51,816 nucleotides of DNA from Phycisphaeraceae bacterium (GCA_029260655.1 JAJDCU010000003.1:1-51816), one strand, 5' to 3'. Positions 9,462-20,614 are shown, numbered from the stretch's first letter. Numbers and translations: made by a program. Notes: a model not told the origin generated them from the letters alone.

Positions 9462-10154
9462 TTAGTCATCGTACCTCTCACGCGCAGCGATCGGCCAACA
9501 AACCCAGGTCATTGTGTGTTCTCTCATCTTAACCACCCGTCTCAGCTGACGGTCGACCCACATAAGCCCTGCCGCACCAATGAGACAAGAAGGGATAAAC
9601 CATGCTACGTCCCATCCAATCTCGTCATATAGAGTTAACCCTTGTATTGACAGGGCAAAGTAGAGAGAAATGTGCGCAATTAATATCAAGAAACAACCCC
9701 ATGCTCTATTCTTTAGTAGACCAAGCCAACGCCGGATCTGACGGGTCCATAGCCAGAAGACGAATAGGGTCAAGCCCACGCTGATTAACACCCAGCCCCA
9801 AGCGCCGTCGATAGCGTTACTCAAAGACGCAGACATAAATACAACAATGAAGATCGACGTAAATATCGATGACAAATCTCGGATGCGTCCAACCGCGCCA
9901 GGAGATGCGGCTTTCTCCCAGAGTGGGAGCCTGCGTAGATCGTTGTTCTGACCACACTCGGGGCAAGTAACTTCTGGCCCCTGCAGTCCTTTGAGGTTGT
10001 ATAGGCACTTGAAACAAGGCCAATCCCCGTAGACCTTCCATTTCCAGAGGTCTTCCTTCTGGACTTCCTCGACTGGAATATCCAAGATAGCCTGCTCGTC
10101 ACAGTTTTTTAATTTTTCGATAAGCGAGGCAAGTGATTCTGAATCCTCAGACAT
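9462..10154 (-). CDS. Zinc-ribbon membrane protein of unknown function
   Basis: About 230 residues from the ATG at 10154 (GGGGG run upstream); a longer in-frame start at 10214 would overlap mqnE and looks less likely. A zinc ribbon (CFKC then CPEC) lies in the N-terminal third, followed by four hydrophobic helices in two pairs (about 95-140 and 160-205). The DNA is visibly more AT-rich than its neighbours and codon use is less biased, which suggests a lineage-specific or acquired gene. I do not recognise the family. Confidence 0.65.
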   Translation of the reverse strand: MSEDSESLASLIEKLKNCDEQAILDIPVEEVQKEDLWKWKVYGDWPCFKCLYNLKGLQGPEVTCPECGQNNDLRRLPLWEKAASPGAVGRIRDLSSIFTSIFIVVFMSASLSNAIDGAWGWVLISVGLTLFVFWLWTRQIRRWLGLLKNRAWGCFLILIAHISLYFALSIQGLTLYDEIGWDVAWFIPSCLIGAAGLMWVDRQLRRVVKMREHTMTWVCWPIAARERYDD

Positions 10155-10171
10155 GTGTACCCCCAGAATAG

Positions 10172-11365
10172 CTAGGCTGTGACTACATCGCGTCCTTCTT
10201 TCACCACACACCATTCCGCGCCGTCGCGCTTGACTTGACGGTATATCGTGTCGCGCTCGACCGGGTCGTAGCCCGCTTCGATAATCGACCGGCGTAGCTC
10301 GTTGACGCCGACCTCCTGATGGGTGTCGGCCCCGCCGACCTTGGTGATGTCGTACCAGACGACCGTGCCGTCGAGGTCATCCACGCCGAAGTCCAGGGAG
10401 ACCTGCGACATCGGCAGGGTCTGCATGATCCAGAAGGCCTTGACGTGCGAGAAGTTGTCCAGCATCAGCCGGCTGACCGCCAGCATCCGCAGGTTGTCCA
10501 GCCCGCTTGGGCCCGGCAGGTGTTCCAGCTCCGATCCGTCGGGGAAGAATGGCAGGGGGATGATCGTCTGAAACCGCCCGCCCCCCCCGGAAGTGTCCCC
10601 GCCCCCGGATTCACTATTCGCAATCGCCTCGTCCTGCGCCTCGCGGAGCAGGCAGAAGTGGTGGATGCGGTCTTCGAGTGATTCGATGTGGCCGTAGAGC
10701 ATGGTGGCGTTGGACATCAGCCCCAGCTTGTGGGCTTCGCGGTGGACGTCCAGCCACTTGTTGCTGCGGATCTTGCCCTTGAACGCCTCGTCGTGCACCC
10801 GGTCATCAAACACCTCCGCCCCGCCGCCCGGGAGCGACCCGAGCCCGGCGTCTTTAAGATCACGCAACACGCCCGCCAAAACATTGGGCCTCCGGTCGAT
10901 CCGCGCAAGATGCACGATCTCGACCGCGGTGAATGCCTTGATATGGATTGCCGGCGTCGCCTCACGGATCGCACGAAGCATGTCGGTGTAGTAGCCAAAC
11001 GGCAAAAACGGGTGCAGCCCCCCGACGATATGCAATTCCGTTGCGCCCCCGGCCGCCGCCTGCTTGGCCTGCTCGGCGATGTCTTGCACCGACATCTCGT
11101 ACGCCCCGTCCTGGCCCTTCTTGCGGTAGAACTCACAGAACTTGCACGACAGCGCGCAGATGTTGGTGTAGTTGATGTGCCGGTTGACGTTGTAGTATGC
11201 CGTCTTTCCGTGGAGCTTCTGCCGGACGTGGTTGGCCAATTCCCCGATCGTCCAGATGTCACGCGACTTTAGAAGCGCCAGCCCGTCGGCGGCGCTGAGG
11301 CGCTCCCCTGCGTGGACTTTGTCCGCGATGGGTTTGAGGTTAGCGTCGATCATGCGTCCTATCAT
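10172..11365 (-). CDS. mqnE: Aminodeoxyfutalosine synthase, radical SAM
   Basis: 397 residues. NVNRHINYTNICALSCKFC carries the radical-SAM cysteines C70, C74 and C77 in the CxxxCxxC order, and IVGGLHP and LPGGGAE motifs follow; this is the MqnE pattern. The enzyme joins a chorismate-derived vinyl ether to SAM to make aminofutalosine in the futalosine route to menaquinone. A Gly/Ser-rich stretch at about residues 246-263 is not expected in the family and is encoded by C-runs on the plus strand. Start may be at 11365 or at a second ATG at 11353. It lies just downstream of the CvpA-like gene. Confidence 0.9.
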   Translation of the reverse strand: MIGRMIDANLKPIADKVHAGERLSAADGLALLKSRDIWTIGELANHVRQKLHGKTAYYNVNRHINYTNICALSCKFCEFYRKKGQDGAYEMSVQDIAEQAKQAAAGGATELHIVGGLHPFLPFGYYTDMLRAIREATPAIHIKAFTAVEIVHLARIDRRPNVLAGVLRDLKDAGLGSLPGGGAEVFDDRVHDEAFKGKIRSNKWLDVHREAHKLGLMSNATMLYGHIESLEDRIHHFCLLREAQDEAIANSESGGGDTSGGGGRFQTIIPLPFFPDGSELEHLPGPSGLDNLRMLAVSRLMLDNFSHVKAFWIMQTLPMSQVSLDFGVDDLDGTVVWYDITKVGGADTHQEVGVNELRRSIIEAGYDPVERDTIYRQVKRDGAEWCVVKEGRDVVTA

Positions 11366-11377
11366 AGCAGCGCTGAC

Positions 11378-12613
11378 CTACCTGGTTCTGTGTTCCAACG
11401 CCTCATCGATGGCCCGTTCGATCTCATCGGCGATGGGGGACAGGTCGGCGACGATGTCGGTCTGGTCGAAGATGGCCAGCAGCGTCGGGCTGGCGAGGAT
11501 GGCGTGGAGGTTCTCGCCTATGCTCCCCTCTTCGAGGAGGCCGCTGATCTTTTCGTCATCGGCAAGCATCTGCACAGCCTGCTTGAACGACGGACGCTCC
11601 TGGATCTCTTGAATCGCCGGGTGGTTGATGAAGGCCTGATGCGCCCCGGGGTCGCTGAGAACGATGAGGCCTTTGGAGAGCAGCGAGAGCAGCCTCATCT
11701 CGTCGAGGGGGTTGACGGCGTCAGCCAATCGGCCGACCGTGCTGCCGCGCGCCGTTTGCGCGATGGCGACAATCTGCCGGGATATGACGTTTGAACCGGC
11801 GGCCCCATCGGATTGCGTTTGGGCGAGGCTCGTCGCCGCGATGGGTTCGAGGCTCAGCACGGCCCAGAGCACCAGCATGCCCAGCAAGGTCCCCTCAAGC
11901 AGACCCAAACCCGCACCGACCAACCGGTCGTAGCGCTTCCACTGGGGTTTACTTTTCTGCCACCTGCCGATCACGACCTGCAGGATAATCGTCACGGCGA
12001 TGACGATGGCCAGCGCGCACAAGGCGATGCTGGTCATCCGGTTGGTGGTCCCGGTCGTGTGGAACACCGCTTCGCTTACGCCTTCCAATGCCTTGCCCAG
12101 GGGCACCGCGAGCAATGCGCCGGCGAGCAACCCGCCAAACAGCGCCCCGATCTTCGCCGCGCCGATCCAGTACCCGTTGATCACAGCCAGCGCGATGAAC
12201 AGGCAAAAAAGGACGGTGACAAGATCGCCAAAGACGATCATGGCGAGTGAAATCACCGCAAGCAGACACAAACCGATCCCCCGCGGCGATAAGAAGAAGC
12301 CGACCCATCCAGTGTCCTGCCTGGGTCGCTCGGGCTTGACGGGCTCGGGGGTGTGTTTAGGTGGGGGGGGGGCGGTGTCCGTCGGAGGTTGTTTCAGCAC
12401 GCCGTCGAGCAGGTCGCCGAACACCGAAGGATCTTCATCTTCGTCGGCAGGGACCGGGGGAACCGGGGGGGGCTGGCTGTTCGCCGCCTGCTTCTGTTCG
12501 AGTTTGTGTTTGGCCCGTTCGTAGCAGGGCAGGCAGTAGTAGCGGCCCTTTGGGTCCTTGGTGCGCGGCCGCCCCGAACAATCCTCGCCGCAGATCACAC
12601 AGGTCTTGGTCAT
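11378..12613 (-). CDS. CvpA-like membrane protein with N-terminal zinc ribbon
   Basis: 411 residues. The N-terminus has a cysteine-rich ribbon (CVICGEDC then YYCLPCYE), followed by a Pro-rich linker of about 60 residues. Hydrophobic helices at roughly 105-175 and 190-270 follow, including GAGLGLLEGTLLGMLVLWAVL, which looks like CvpA/colicin V production family membrane proteins. A soluble helical C-terminal tail of about 130 residues ends the protein. CvpA-type proteins affect envelope processes; the reaction is unknown. The extra zinc ribbon and tail are unusual. Family call is moderate. Confidence 0.68.
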   Translation of the reverse strand: MTKTCVICGEDCSGRPRTKDPKGRYYCLPCYERAKHKLEQKQAANSQPPPVPPVPADEDEDPSVFGDLLDGVLKQPPTDTAPPPPKHTPEPVKPERPRQDTGWVGFFLSPRGIGLCLLAVISLAMIVFGDLVTVLFCLFIALAVINGYWIGAAKIGALFGGLLAGALLAVPLGKALEGVSEAVFHTTGTTNRMTSIALCALAIVIAVTIILQVVIGRWQKSKPQWKRYDRLVGAGLGLLEGTLLGMLVLWAVLSLEPIAATSLAQTQSDGAAGSNVISRQIVAIAQTARGSTVGRLADAVNPLDEMRLLSLLSKGLIVLSDPGAHQAFINHPAIQEIQERPSFKQAVQMLADDEKISGLLEEGSIGENLHAILASPTLLAIFDQTDIVADLSPIADEIERAIDEALEHRTR

Positions 12614-13109
12614 GGCCGTGAACCGAAAAAAAACCCAGGAACGAGATTCAGATCACAGTCCCGTGCTCGCGTAAGGCTTTGGTCATCAGGCGCCATTTGG
12701 CTTCCTTTTCGACTTCGCTCCGAAATCTCGTAAAGCCATCATATCTTGCCCGCGAGGTGATCCAGAATGATGACGAAGTCTCACCATTGAATAGTTGGCT
12801 TATGTTAGGCATAATGCCACTGCATGCCCTCGGCTTCTAACGCCAGCATCAGACACATATTACAACTGTCACGGGCGGACACCCGGACCTGGCTAAGAGA
12901 CTCTCAGGCAGGGGGCGGACGTCCTATCCCCTTTAGGCGGACACGCGATAAAGGTCTATGTCAAAGTAGGATACAGCGATTTTTCTCATTATGGGGGAGG
13001 GGGGTGGACACGGACGATGGCGGATGGCCGAGGGCGGATTTTGGATAGCGGATGCTCAGTCCCAACCACCCATGACCAACCCCTAACCCCCAACCCCTAT
13101 ACTGCCGCC
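12614..13109. other. 496-base intergenic stretch with possible gene remnant and short repeats
   Basis: No convincing complete gene. On the minus strand, about 12650-12740, a short open stretch encodes EVEKEAKWRLMTKALREHG before a stop, and a neighbouring frame holds MMALRDF just upstream. Together they look like a small gene broken by a frameshift. Between 12877 and 12941 the heptamer GGCGGAC occurs three times on the plus strand (near 12877, 12915 and 12935). The acpS promoter probably lies at the right end. All of this is weak. Confidence 0.3.
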
Positions 13110-13496
13110 ATGCAGATCATTGGTCACGGGATCGACATCGTGGAAACCGCCCGGGTGGCGAAGATGCTTTCGGACCACGAAGAGCGGTTCCTTCGGCGGT
13201 GCTTCACGCAGGGCGAGCGGGACTACGTCGCGGCGAACCCGGCGAGGCGGGCGGAGCATCTGGCGGGGCGGTTTGCTGCGAAGGAGGCGATCCTGAAGGT
13301 GCTGGGGACCGGCTGGTCTAACGGGATCAGTTGGACGGAGGCCGAGGTGGTCAGGCAGGTATCGGGCAAGCCGACGGTCGTGCTGCACGGGCGGTGTCAG
13401 GAAGTGGCGAAGGAGCTAGGGATTACGCAATGGCAGTTGAGCATCAGCCACAGCGGGTCGTACGCCACAGCCAGCGCAATCGGGGTCGGGGAGTAG
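13110..13496 (+). CDS. acpS: Holo-[acyl-carrier-protein] synthase
   Basis: 128 residues from the ATG at 13110, the usual length for AcpS. GIDIVE at residues 6-11 and FAAKEAILKVLG near residue 53 hold the Mg-binding Asp and Glu, and SISHSG near residue 110 completes the family marks. The enzyme moves the 4-phosphopantetheine arm from CoA to acyl carrier protein, a need for fatty acid synthesis. An upstream in-frame start exists but gives an atypical N-terminal extension. Confidence 0.93.
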   Translation: MQIIGHGIDIVETARVAKMLSDHEERFLRRCFTQGERDYVAANPARRAEHLAGRFAAKEAILKVLGTGWSNGISWTEAEVVRQVSGKPTVVLHGRCQEVAKELGITQWQLSISHSGSYATASAIGVGE

Positions 13497-13697
13497 GCGT
13501 TGAAGGAACAGGGATGAACTTGGATGGATCCGGATGAAGACGTTCAGAAAAGTCATGAATCCACAGATGGACGCAATAGACTGGATAGAATCTGGCATGT
13601 GATCCGCATCCTGCACATCCTGTCGATCTGTGGATCTGACTGATTCATAGGGTGTTTGGATGATGCCCCCGAGGTTTGACCGAGGTACATTAGATCG

Positions 13698-14417
13698 ATG
13701 AGCGCACGCCACCGTGACAACAAGCCGCCGTATGAGATCATGGGCCAGCGTCCCGTGACGCCTCAGGCGCCCGGGCGTGGTCCTCGGCCGGGTGCTGGGC
13801 CGGGCGCGGGGCTAGGCGGGGTAGGCCGGTCTTTGATAGAGGCCTGGCGTACCGGGGCGAGCGAGCCGATGGTGCTGCGTGTGCCCCGTGGGGTGGCGGT
13901 GGGCCTCTTGGCGGGGCTGGTGGGGCTGCTGGTGCTGTCGTACTGGGTGGGCTACAGCCGGGGTGATTCGTCGGCCCAGAGGCGTGTGCGGGCTGAGTAT
14001 GAGCCGGCGTTGACGGATTCCGGGCGCGTCCCGCCGCCGCGATACCGCAGCGATGGGGCTGGGACGGGCGTCCAGGGGGGGGCTATCTCCCCGCAGGGTT
14101 ACGACGACCCCCGCGTACCCGGGAGGAACTACCTGGTTTTGGCCCTGTACCCCCCGGATGAGGCCCGACGGCTACAGGCCTTCCTGGCGGGGCGTCAGGT
14201 TGATGTGATGGTCGGTCTGCGTAATAATAAGGAGCTCAGCCAGGTGATAGCCCTGAACGGCTTTACCCGTGAGCAGATGCGGGACTCGGACGCTGAGGAG
14301 ACGTTCAAGGCCAAGCTGCGGGGCCTTGGCCGGGAATGGAAGGCCGCCAACGGTGGCAAGGGCGACGACCTGAGTTCGATGTATTTCGACCGGTACGAGC
14401 CCCCGGCCGGTCTGTAG
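13698..14417 (+). CDS. Single-pass membrane protein with possible SPOR-like C-terminal domain
   Basis: 239 residues. The N-terminus is Pro/Gly/Arg-rich (about 1-60), one hydrophobic helix lies at about 66-86, and a compact domain at about 140-239 starts NYLVLALYPP and has an alpha/beta pattern reminiscent of SPOR peptidoglycan-binding domains. The match is an impression, not a motif hit. GAGGT lies upstream of the ATG. It precedes the lineage-specific small basic protein gene and probably shares its transcript. Confidence 0.65.
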   Translation: MSARHRDNKPPYEIMGQRPVTPQAPGRGPRPGAGPGAGLGGVGRSLIEAWRTGASEPMVLRVPRGVAVGLLAGLVGLLVLSYWVGYSRGDSSAQRRVRAEYEPALTDSGRVPPPRYRSDGAGTGVQGGAISPQGYDDPRVPGRNYLVLALYPPDEARRLQAFLAGRQVDVMVGLRNNKELSQVIALNGFTREQMRDSDAEETFKAKLRGLGREWKAANGGKGDDLSSMYFDRYEPPAGL

Positions 14418-14463
14418 CTTAAAAGAAAACCAACGCACACCACGCGGACAAAAGAGACACGAC

Positions 14464-14694
14464 ATGAGCATCGACCCAAGCCTCAAGACAGCCGGCAACC
14501 TCTCCCGTCACCGCAACGTCCTGACCCGGACCGAGCGGATCGCGAAACTTGCCGGGCTCGGCCAATTTGATTCACAAGAGAGCGACCCGATCGGCCTTCC
14601 CAAGGTCGGCAACCGTAAGGTCGTCGCCGCAGGCAAGACCAAGAAGAAGAAGGCCGCGGACGAAGAGGAAGAAGCTGCCCCGGCGGCGCCGTGA
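14464..14694 (+). CDS. Small basic protein of the Planctomycetes/Verrucomicrobia/Chlamydiae type
   Basis: 76 residues. MSIDPSLK, RHRNVLTRTERI and GLPKVGNRKVV match the small basic protein family (TIGR04137 as I recall it), followed by a Lys-rich run and an acidic/Ala tail. The family is conserved in the PVC group and thought to bind nucleic acid or ribosomes; its exact job is not established. The gene is strong evidence for the taxonomic placement. It begins 46 bases after the preceding membrane protein gene. Confidence 0.88.
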   Translation: MSIDPSLKTAGNLSRHRNVLTRTERIAKLAGLGQFDSQESDPIGLPKVGNRKVVAAGKTKKKKAADEEEEAAPAAP

Positions 14695-14856
14695 TCGGCT
14701 AAGCGGGCCGCGTGGATGTGATGCGGTCTCAAGCGCCGTGCCGTCAACGCATTTGCCTGTCCGTGTTCTGGATAGCGCAGCCGGGTTTCTCATCGTGCGG
14801 TCTGCGTGGATCGGTCTGCACTAGCGCCGGCCTGCCTCGCCGGACGCCACCACGTC

Positions 14857-16017
14857 ATGTTCGACCCTAAACACTTTATCACTGACCGTGCCCACGCCGT
14901 GGACGCCTCGGGGATCCGGCGGGTCTTCGACCTCGCCGCCACACTCAAGGACCCGGTCAACCTCTCGATCGGCCAGCCCGATTTCGACGTCCCCGACGCG
15001 ATCAAGCAGGGAGCGATCGACGCGATCCAGGGCGGGTTCAATCGGTACACACAGACTCAGGGGATCGCCGAGCTACGCGGCCAGATCCACAGTCGGCTAA
15101 GCCGGCAGTTCCCCGATACCGTCACGGACGACACCGGGCTGCTGATCACCTCCGGCGTGTCGGGCGGGCTGATGTTGGCGATGCTCGCTTGTGTCGGGCC
15201 CGGCGACGAGGTGCTGATCCCCGATCCGTACTTCGTGATGTACAAGCACCTGGTCGCCCTGGCCGGGGGCGTGCCGGTCTACGTCGATACCTACCCGGAC
15301 TTTCAACTCCGCGCCGAGCGGATCGAGCCGCTGATCACCAAGCGCACCAAGCTGCTGCTGTTCAATTCGCCGTCGAACCCGACGGGCGTGGTCGCGACGG
15401 ATACGGTTTGCCGTGAGGTGGCTGAATTGGCCCAGCGGCACAACCTGCTGCTGGTCAGCGATGAGATCTACGACGAGTTCTGCTACGAAAAGACGCCATC
15501 TCCAAGTGAGCCGGGCGTGTCTCGGCTGCCCTCGCCGATGAGCTACACCCCGAACGTGCTTCTGCTGCGTGGTTATTCCAAGACCTACGCTATGACGGGT
15601 TGGCGTTTGGGGTATGCCGCCGGGCCGGGTGCGATCATTGAGCAGATGACCAAGCTCCAGCAGTACTCGTTTGTCTGCGCCCCGTCGATGACGCAGATGG
15701 CGGGGGTGTTGGCGGCCGATGTGGACGTCTCCGGGCACGTCAAAGACTACCGCCGAAAACGCGACCGGGTGGTGGAGAAACTCAGCGGTCATTACGAGCT
15801 GGTCGCGCCGGGCGGGGCGTTCTACGCCTTTCCGAAGGTGCCCGAGCATCTGGGCCTGACCGCGACGCAGTTCATCGAGCGGGCCGTCGAGAAGGGGCTA
15901 TTGATCATCCCCGGCGACGTGTTCAGCCAACGCGACACCCATTTCAGGATCAGCTACGCCTGCGACGATGCGATGCTCGATCAAGGCTTGCGGATCCTTG
16001 TCGATTTGGCGAAGTAG
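14857..16017 (+). CDS. PLP-dependent class I/II aminotransferase
   Basis: 386 residues from the ATG at 14857; an in-frame ATG at 14806 would add 17 residues with no homology feel. Motifs are NLSIGQPDFDVP near the N-terminus, FNSPSNPTGVV, VSDEIYDEF, and RGYSKTYAMTGWRLGY, where the Lys of SKT binds PLP and the Arg of WRLGY helps bind the substrate carboxylate. This fits the aspartate/aromatic aminotransferase group (AspB-like). The exact amino donor cannot be told. Neither start has a clear ribosome site. Confidence 0.88.
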   Translation: MFDPKHFITDRAHAVDASGIRRVFDLAATLKDPVNLSIGQPDFDVPDAIKQGAIDAIQGGFNRYTQTQGIAELRGQIHSRLSRQFPDTVTDDTGLLITSGVSGGLMLAMLACVGPGDEVLIPDPYFVMYKHLVALAGGVPVYVDTYPDFQLRAERIEPLITKRTKLLLFNSPSNPTGVVATDTVCREVAELAQRHNLLLVSDEIYDEFCYEKTPSPSEPGVSRLPSPMSYTPNVLLLRGYSKTYAMTGWRLGYAAGPGAIIEQMTKLQQYSFVCAPSMTQMAGVLAADVDVSGHVKDYRRKRDRVVEKLSGHYELVAPGGAFYAFPKVPEHLGLTATQFIERAVEKGLLIIPGDVFSQRDTHFRISYACDDAMLDQGLRILVDLAK

Positions 16018-16031
16018 CTCCGATTAACTTC

Positions 16032-17015
16032 TTATTCAAGCACGGTTGTCGTTGCTGCGTGGAGGTGGGTGATCTCGCCGGTGTCCCGCCGGACAATCAG
16101 GCCGTCATCCGGGTCCAGGTCGATGACCGTACCTTGGATGGTCTTGCCGTTTGAACACAGTCGGATGGTCTGGTCGCGGAAGAGGTTCCTGACACGCCAC
16201 TCATCCACGAGCAGTGGTATGTTTGGAGCATGCAGACACCGATCGATCTCTGTGATCACACGCTCTGCGACATAGAGCCGGTCGGCCGACCAGCCCTGCA
16301 TGGCGAAGCTGGTGGCGTGGGAGCGTACCTCCTCCGGCATGGAGGCGAGGTGTTTTTGGGTTAACCCGATGTTGATCCCGACTCCCACGATCAGCGTCGG
16401 CGGGTCACCATTATTCGTGCAGATGGACTCGACCAGGATGCCCGCGAGCTTACGCTGATCGACAACCAGATCGTTGGGCCAACTGATCTGTATCAGGCCG
16501 TGGCCCGTGATGTGCTCGATAGCCTGCGCCACGGCGACCGCGGTGAGGAAGGATGTCCGGTCCACCGAGCCCGATTGATCCTTCCTGGGCTGAAGGGTCG
16601 TCATGCTGAACAACAACCCGGTCCCGGCGGGGGCGTGCCAACTCCGGCCCAACCTGCCCCGACCGCCCGTCTGTTCGTCTGCCAGGATCAGCGATGGTTT
16701 GTCGGCTCGCGCTTTGGCAAGGTCCTGTGTGCTCGTAGTTTGCTTGTAGACCTGAATGGCTCGTTCTGAATCTCCCGTCAGGGCATGGTGAAGGTAATCC
16801 GACCAGACGCTAAGACCCGAATCGATCAGCCGAATGCCTTTGATATCGTACTCAATGCGGCAGCCATTCCGGGTAAGCCTGTCGACACTACGTCGGATTC
16901 TCTTAGGCGTTGTTGCGTATTCCCATGTGAGAAACCCCTCGTCTAAATTACGGCCGCGTGCGCGGAGCAGTTGACCTAGTAGTTCCATTTCAGGCATTTG
17001 AAAGGGCTTGGTCAT
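16032..17015 (-). CDS. birA: Biotin-[acetyl-CoA-carboxylase] ligase with N-terminal HTH
   Basis: 327 residues. Residues 1-75 form a helix-turn-helix-like unit. The catalytic domain has GGRGRLGRSWHAP near residue 120, ISWPNDLVV, and KLAGILVES, which are the biotinyl-5-AMP binding motifs. The C-terminal SH3-like domain completes the BirA layout. It attaches biotin to carboxylase carrier proteins and may repress biotin genes through the HTH. Its ATG overlaps the nadC stop (ATGA), so the two are co-translated. Confidence 0.9.
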   Translation of the reverse strand: MTKPFQMPEMELLGQLLRARGRNLDEGFLTWEYATTPKRIRRSVDRLTRNGCRIEYDIKGIRLIDSGLSVWSDYLHHALTGDSERAIQVYKQTTSTQDLAKARADKPSLILADEQTGGRGRLGRSWHAPAGTGLLFSMTTLQPRKDQSGSVDRTSFLTAVAVAQAIEHITGHGLIQISWPNDLVVDQRKLAGILVESICTNNGDPPTLIVGVGINIGLTQKHLASMPEEVRSHATSFAMQGWSADRLYVAERVITEIDRCLHAPNIPLLVDEWRVRNLFRDQTIRLCSNGKTIQGTVIDLDPDDGLIVRRDTGEITHLHAATTTVLE

Positions 17016-17914
17016 CGTTGAATATCCAGCCCCAGGTCCAGGGCCGGCGCCGAGTGGGTCAATGCCCCGACCGAGATGCGGTCAACGCCCGACTCCGCGA
17101 TGGCCCGGATCGTCTCGAGCGTGACACCGCCGCTGGCTTCGAGCTCGACCTTGGGCGCGGTTCCGTCACGCAGCGCCACCGCCTGCTTGAGTTGCTCGGT
17201 ATCCATGTTGTCCAGCAGCACGATATCGACGCCGGTCGGGAGCACGTCCTTGAGTTGGTCAAGCGTGTCCACTTCCACCATCACGAATGTCAGGTCCGGG
17301 TAGGCCTCCCTGCTGCGCTTGACCGCGTCGGCGATCGCCTGGGTAAGCCCGCCGGGCTGGATATGCGCCAGGTGATTATCCTTCAGCAGCACGGCGTCGT
17401 ACAACCCCATCCTGTGCGTCGCGCCGCCGCCACAGGCCACGGCGTATTTCTCCAAGGCTCTCAGACCGGGCAAAGTCTTGCGCGTGTCATACACCTGTGC
17501 CTGGGTCCCGGCGGTTTGCTCGACGTAGCGCGCTGTCAGCGAGGCGATCCCCGACAGGTGGGTGATCAGGTTCATCGCCACCCGCTCGGCCGAGAGGATG
17601 CTGCGCATCGGGCCTGAGAGCGTCGCGACAGACTGTCCCGGCCGGATCGCAGAGCCGTCGGTGGTTTGGATGCTAACGTCCAAACGCTTGTCGTAAATAC
17701 CTGCAACGCGCTTAAGCAAAGCCGCCCCGGCCAGCCAGCCCGGCTCTCTGGCGATGACCGCTGCTTCACCGAGAAGATTGGCCGGCACAAACAGTTCGCT
17801 GGTCACGTCCAGGCCGTCTGGGCCGAGGTCTTCATCGCGGGCACGTCGGATCAGGGCGTCGAGTTCGTCCGACGAGATGAATGCTTCTAGCGGTGGTGGG
17901 GGCTTATCAGGCAT
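17012..17914 (-). CDS. nadC: Nicotinate-nucleotide pyrophosphorylase (quinolinate phosphoribosyltransferase)
   Basis: 300 residues, the usual size. DTRKTLPGLRALEKYAV with the following GGGATHRMGLYDAVLLKDNH is the diagnostic active-site stretch, and LEASGGVTLETI with ISVGALTHS closes the phosphate site. NadC makes nicotinate mononucleotide from quinolinate and PRPP in de novo NAD synthesis. It overlaps birA and lies 18 bases after the ASCH-domain gene. No nadA or nadB is in the window. Confidence 0.95.
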   Translation of the reverse strand: MPDKPPPPLEAFISSDELDALIRRARDEDLGPDGLDVTSELFVPANLLGEAAVIAREPGWLAGAALLKRVAGIYDKRLDVSIQTTDGSAIRPGQSVATLSGPMRSILSAERVAMNLITHLSGIASLTARYVEQTAGTQAQVYDTRKTLPGLRALEKYAVACGGGATHRMGLYDAVLLKDNHLAHIQPGGLTQAIADAVKRSREAYPDLTFVMVEVDTLDQLKDVLPTGVDIVLLDNMDTEQLKQAVALRDGTAPKVELEASGGVTLETIRAIAESGVDRISVGALTHSAPALDLGLDIQR

Positions 17915-17932
17915 GATGATCGTGCGGTGGTG

Positions 17933-18601
17933 TCAATCCTGTTTATGGAATGAGACACGATATCGCCCAGGCGCTACGGCGACAAAGCGGACGGTGTCGC
18001 CCGGGATCATTTCGTATTGCTGGTAGTAGCGAGCCCACCCGCGCCAGCGGATCCTCGGCTTGCCGTCGGCAAACCCGGTTTCAACCTCCGATCCATCCGG
18101 CATATGCAGTGTCAGCGGTCGGCAGCGCATCTTGTCAGATGAACGCGTCAGGGCGATATAGCGGTTACGGATAGCACCGTCGGTCAGCGGGATGTCCATC
18201 AGCGGGCTCAGCGCCTCGTCCAAGACGTGCCAGGCGCGCATCGACTTGGGGTACACCGGGCCGACCTCGATCGGTTCAACCTGCTTAAGGCGGATGAACA
18301 CCGCGAACCGGCTGTCGCGTTTGAGCTTCCAGTAGGCCGGGTCGCCGCAGACCGCGTGGTTGTGTCGGCTCTGAAGGCGTGCGATGGCACCGGGCGTCAG
18401 GCCGTCGTGCTGCTCGACCTGACCGGCCAGGGCGGTAGCCATGAAAGGCCCGGCGGAGGCCTTGAGAAAGATGCGCTCGCCGGTGACGATCCGCCCATAA
18501 GGCGGCTGGGCCGTGCGCGTGAGCCTGCTCTCGACGGTCTTACGACCGGCGAGGATCAGCTTCAGGTAGGGGCGCTTGAGGATCGCGACGTGGATCGACA
18601 T
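17933..18601 (-). CDS. ASCH-domain protein
   Basis: 222 residues. The opening AILKRPYLKLILAGRKTVESR is a typical ASCH/EVE-like start, a fold that binds RNA or modified bases. The second half contains MPDGSEVETGF and a basic aromatic stretch (RIRWRGWARYY) that could contact nucleic acid. It lies just upstream of nadC on the same strand. No enzymatic function can be assigned. Confidence 0.7.
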   Translation of the reverse strand: MSIHVAILKRPYLKLILAGRKTVESRLTRTAQPPYGRIVTGERIFLKASAGPFMATALAGQVEQHDGLTPGAIARLQSRHNHAVCGDPAYWKLKRDSRFAVFIRLKQVEPIEVGPVYPKSMRAWHVLDEALSPLMDIPLTDGAIRNRYIALTRSSDKMRCRPLTLHMPDGSEVETGFADGKPRIRWRGWARYYQQYEMIPGDTVRFVAVAPGRYRVSFHKQD

Positions 18602-18643
18602 GTCGGTATTCTACCCGGCGCAGCACCCGGCCCGCCGATCAAC

Positions 18644-20614
<1,971 letters not shown>

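Noticed and set aside
12877-12941. Possible CRISPR-like repeat from three GGCGGAC copies
   Set aside because: Units are only seven bases with unequal spacing of about 38 and 20 bases and no spacer pattern.
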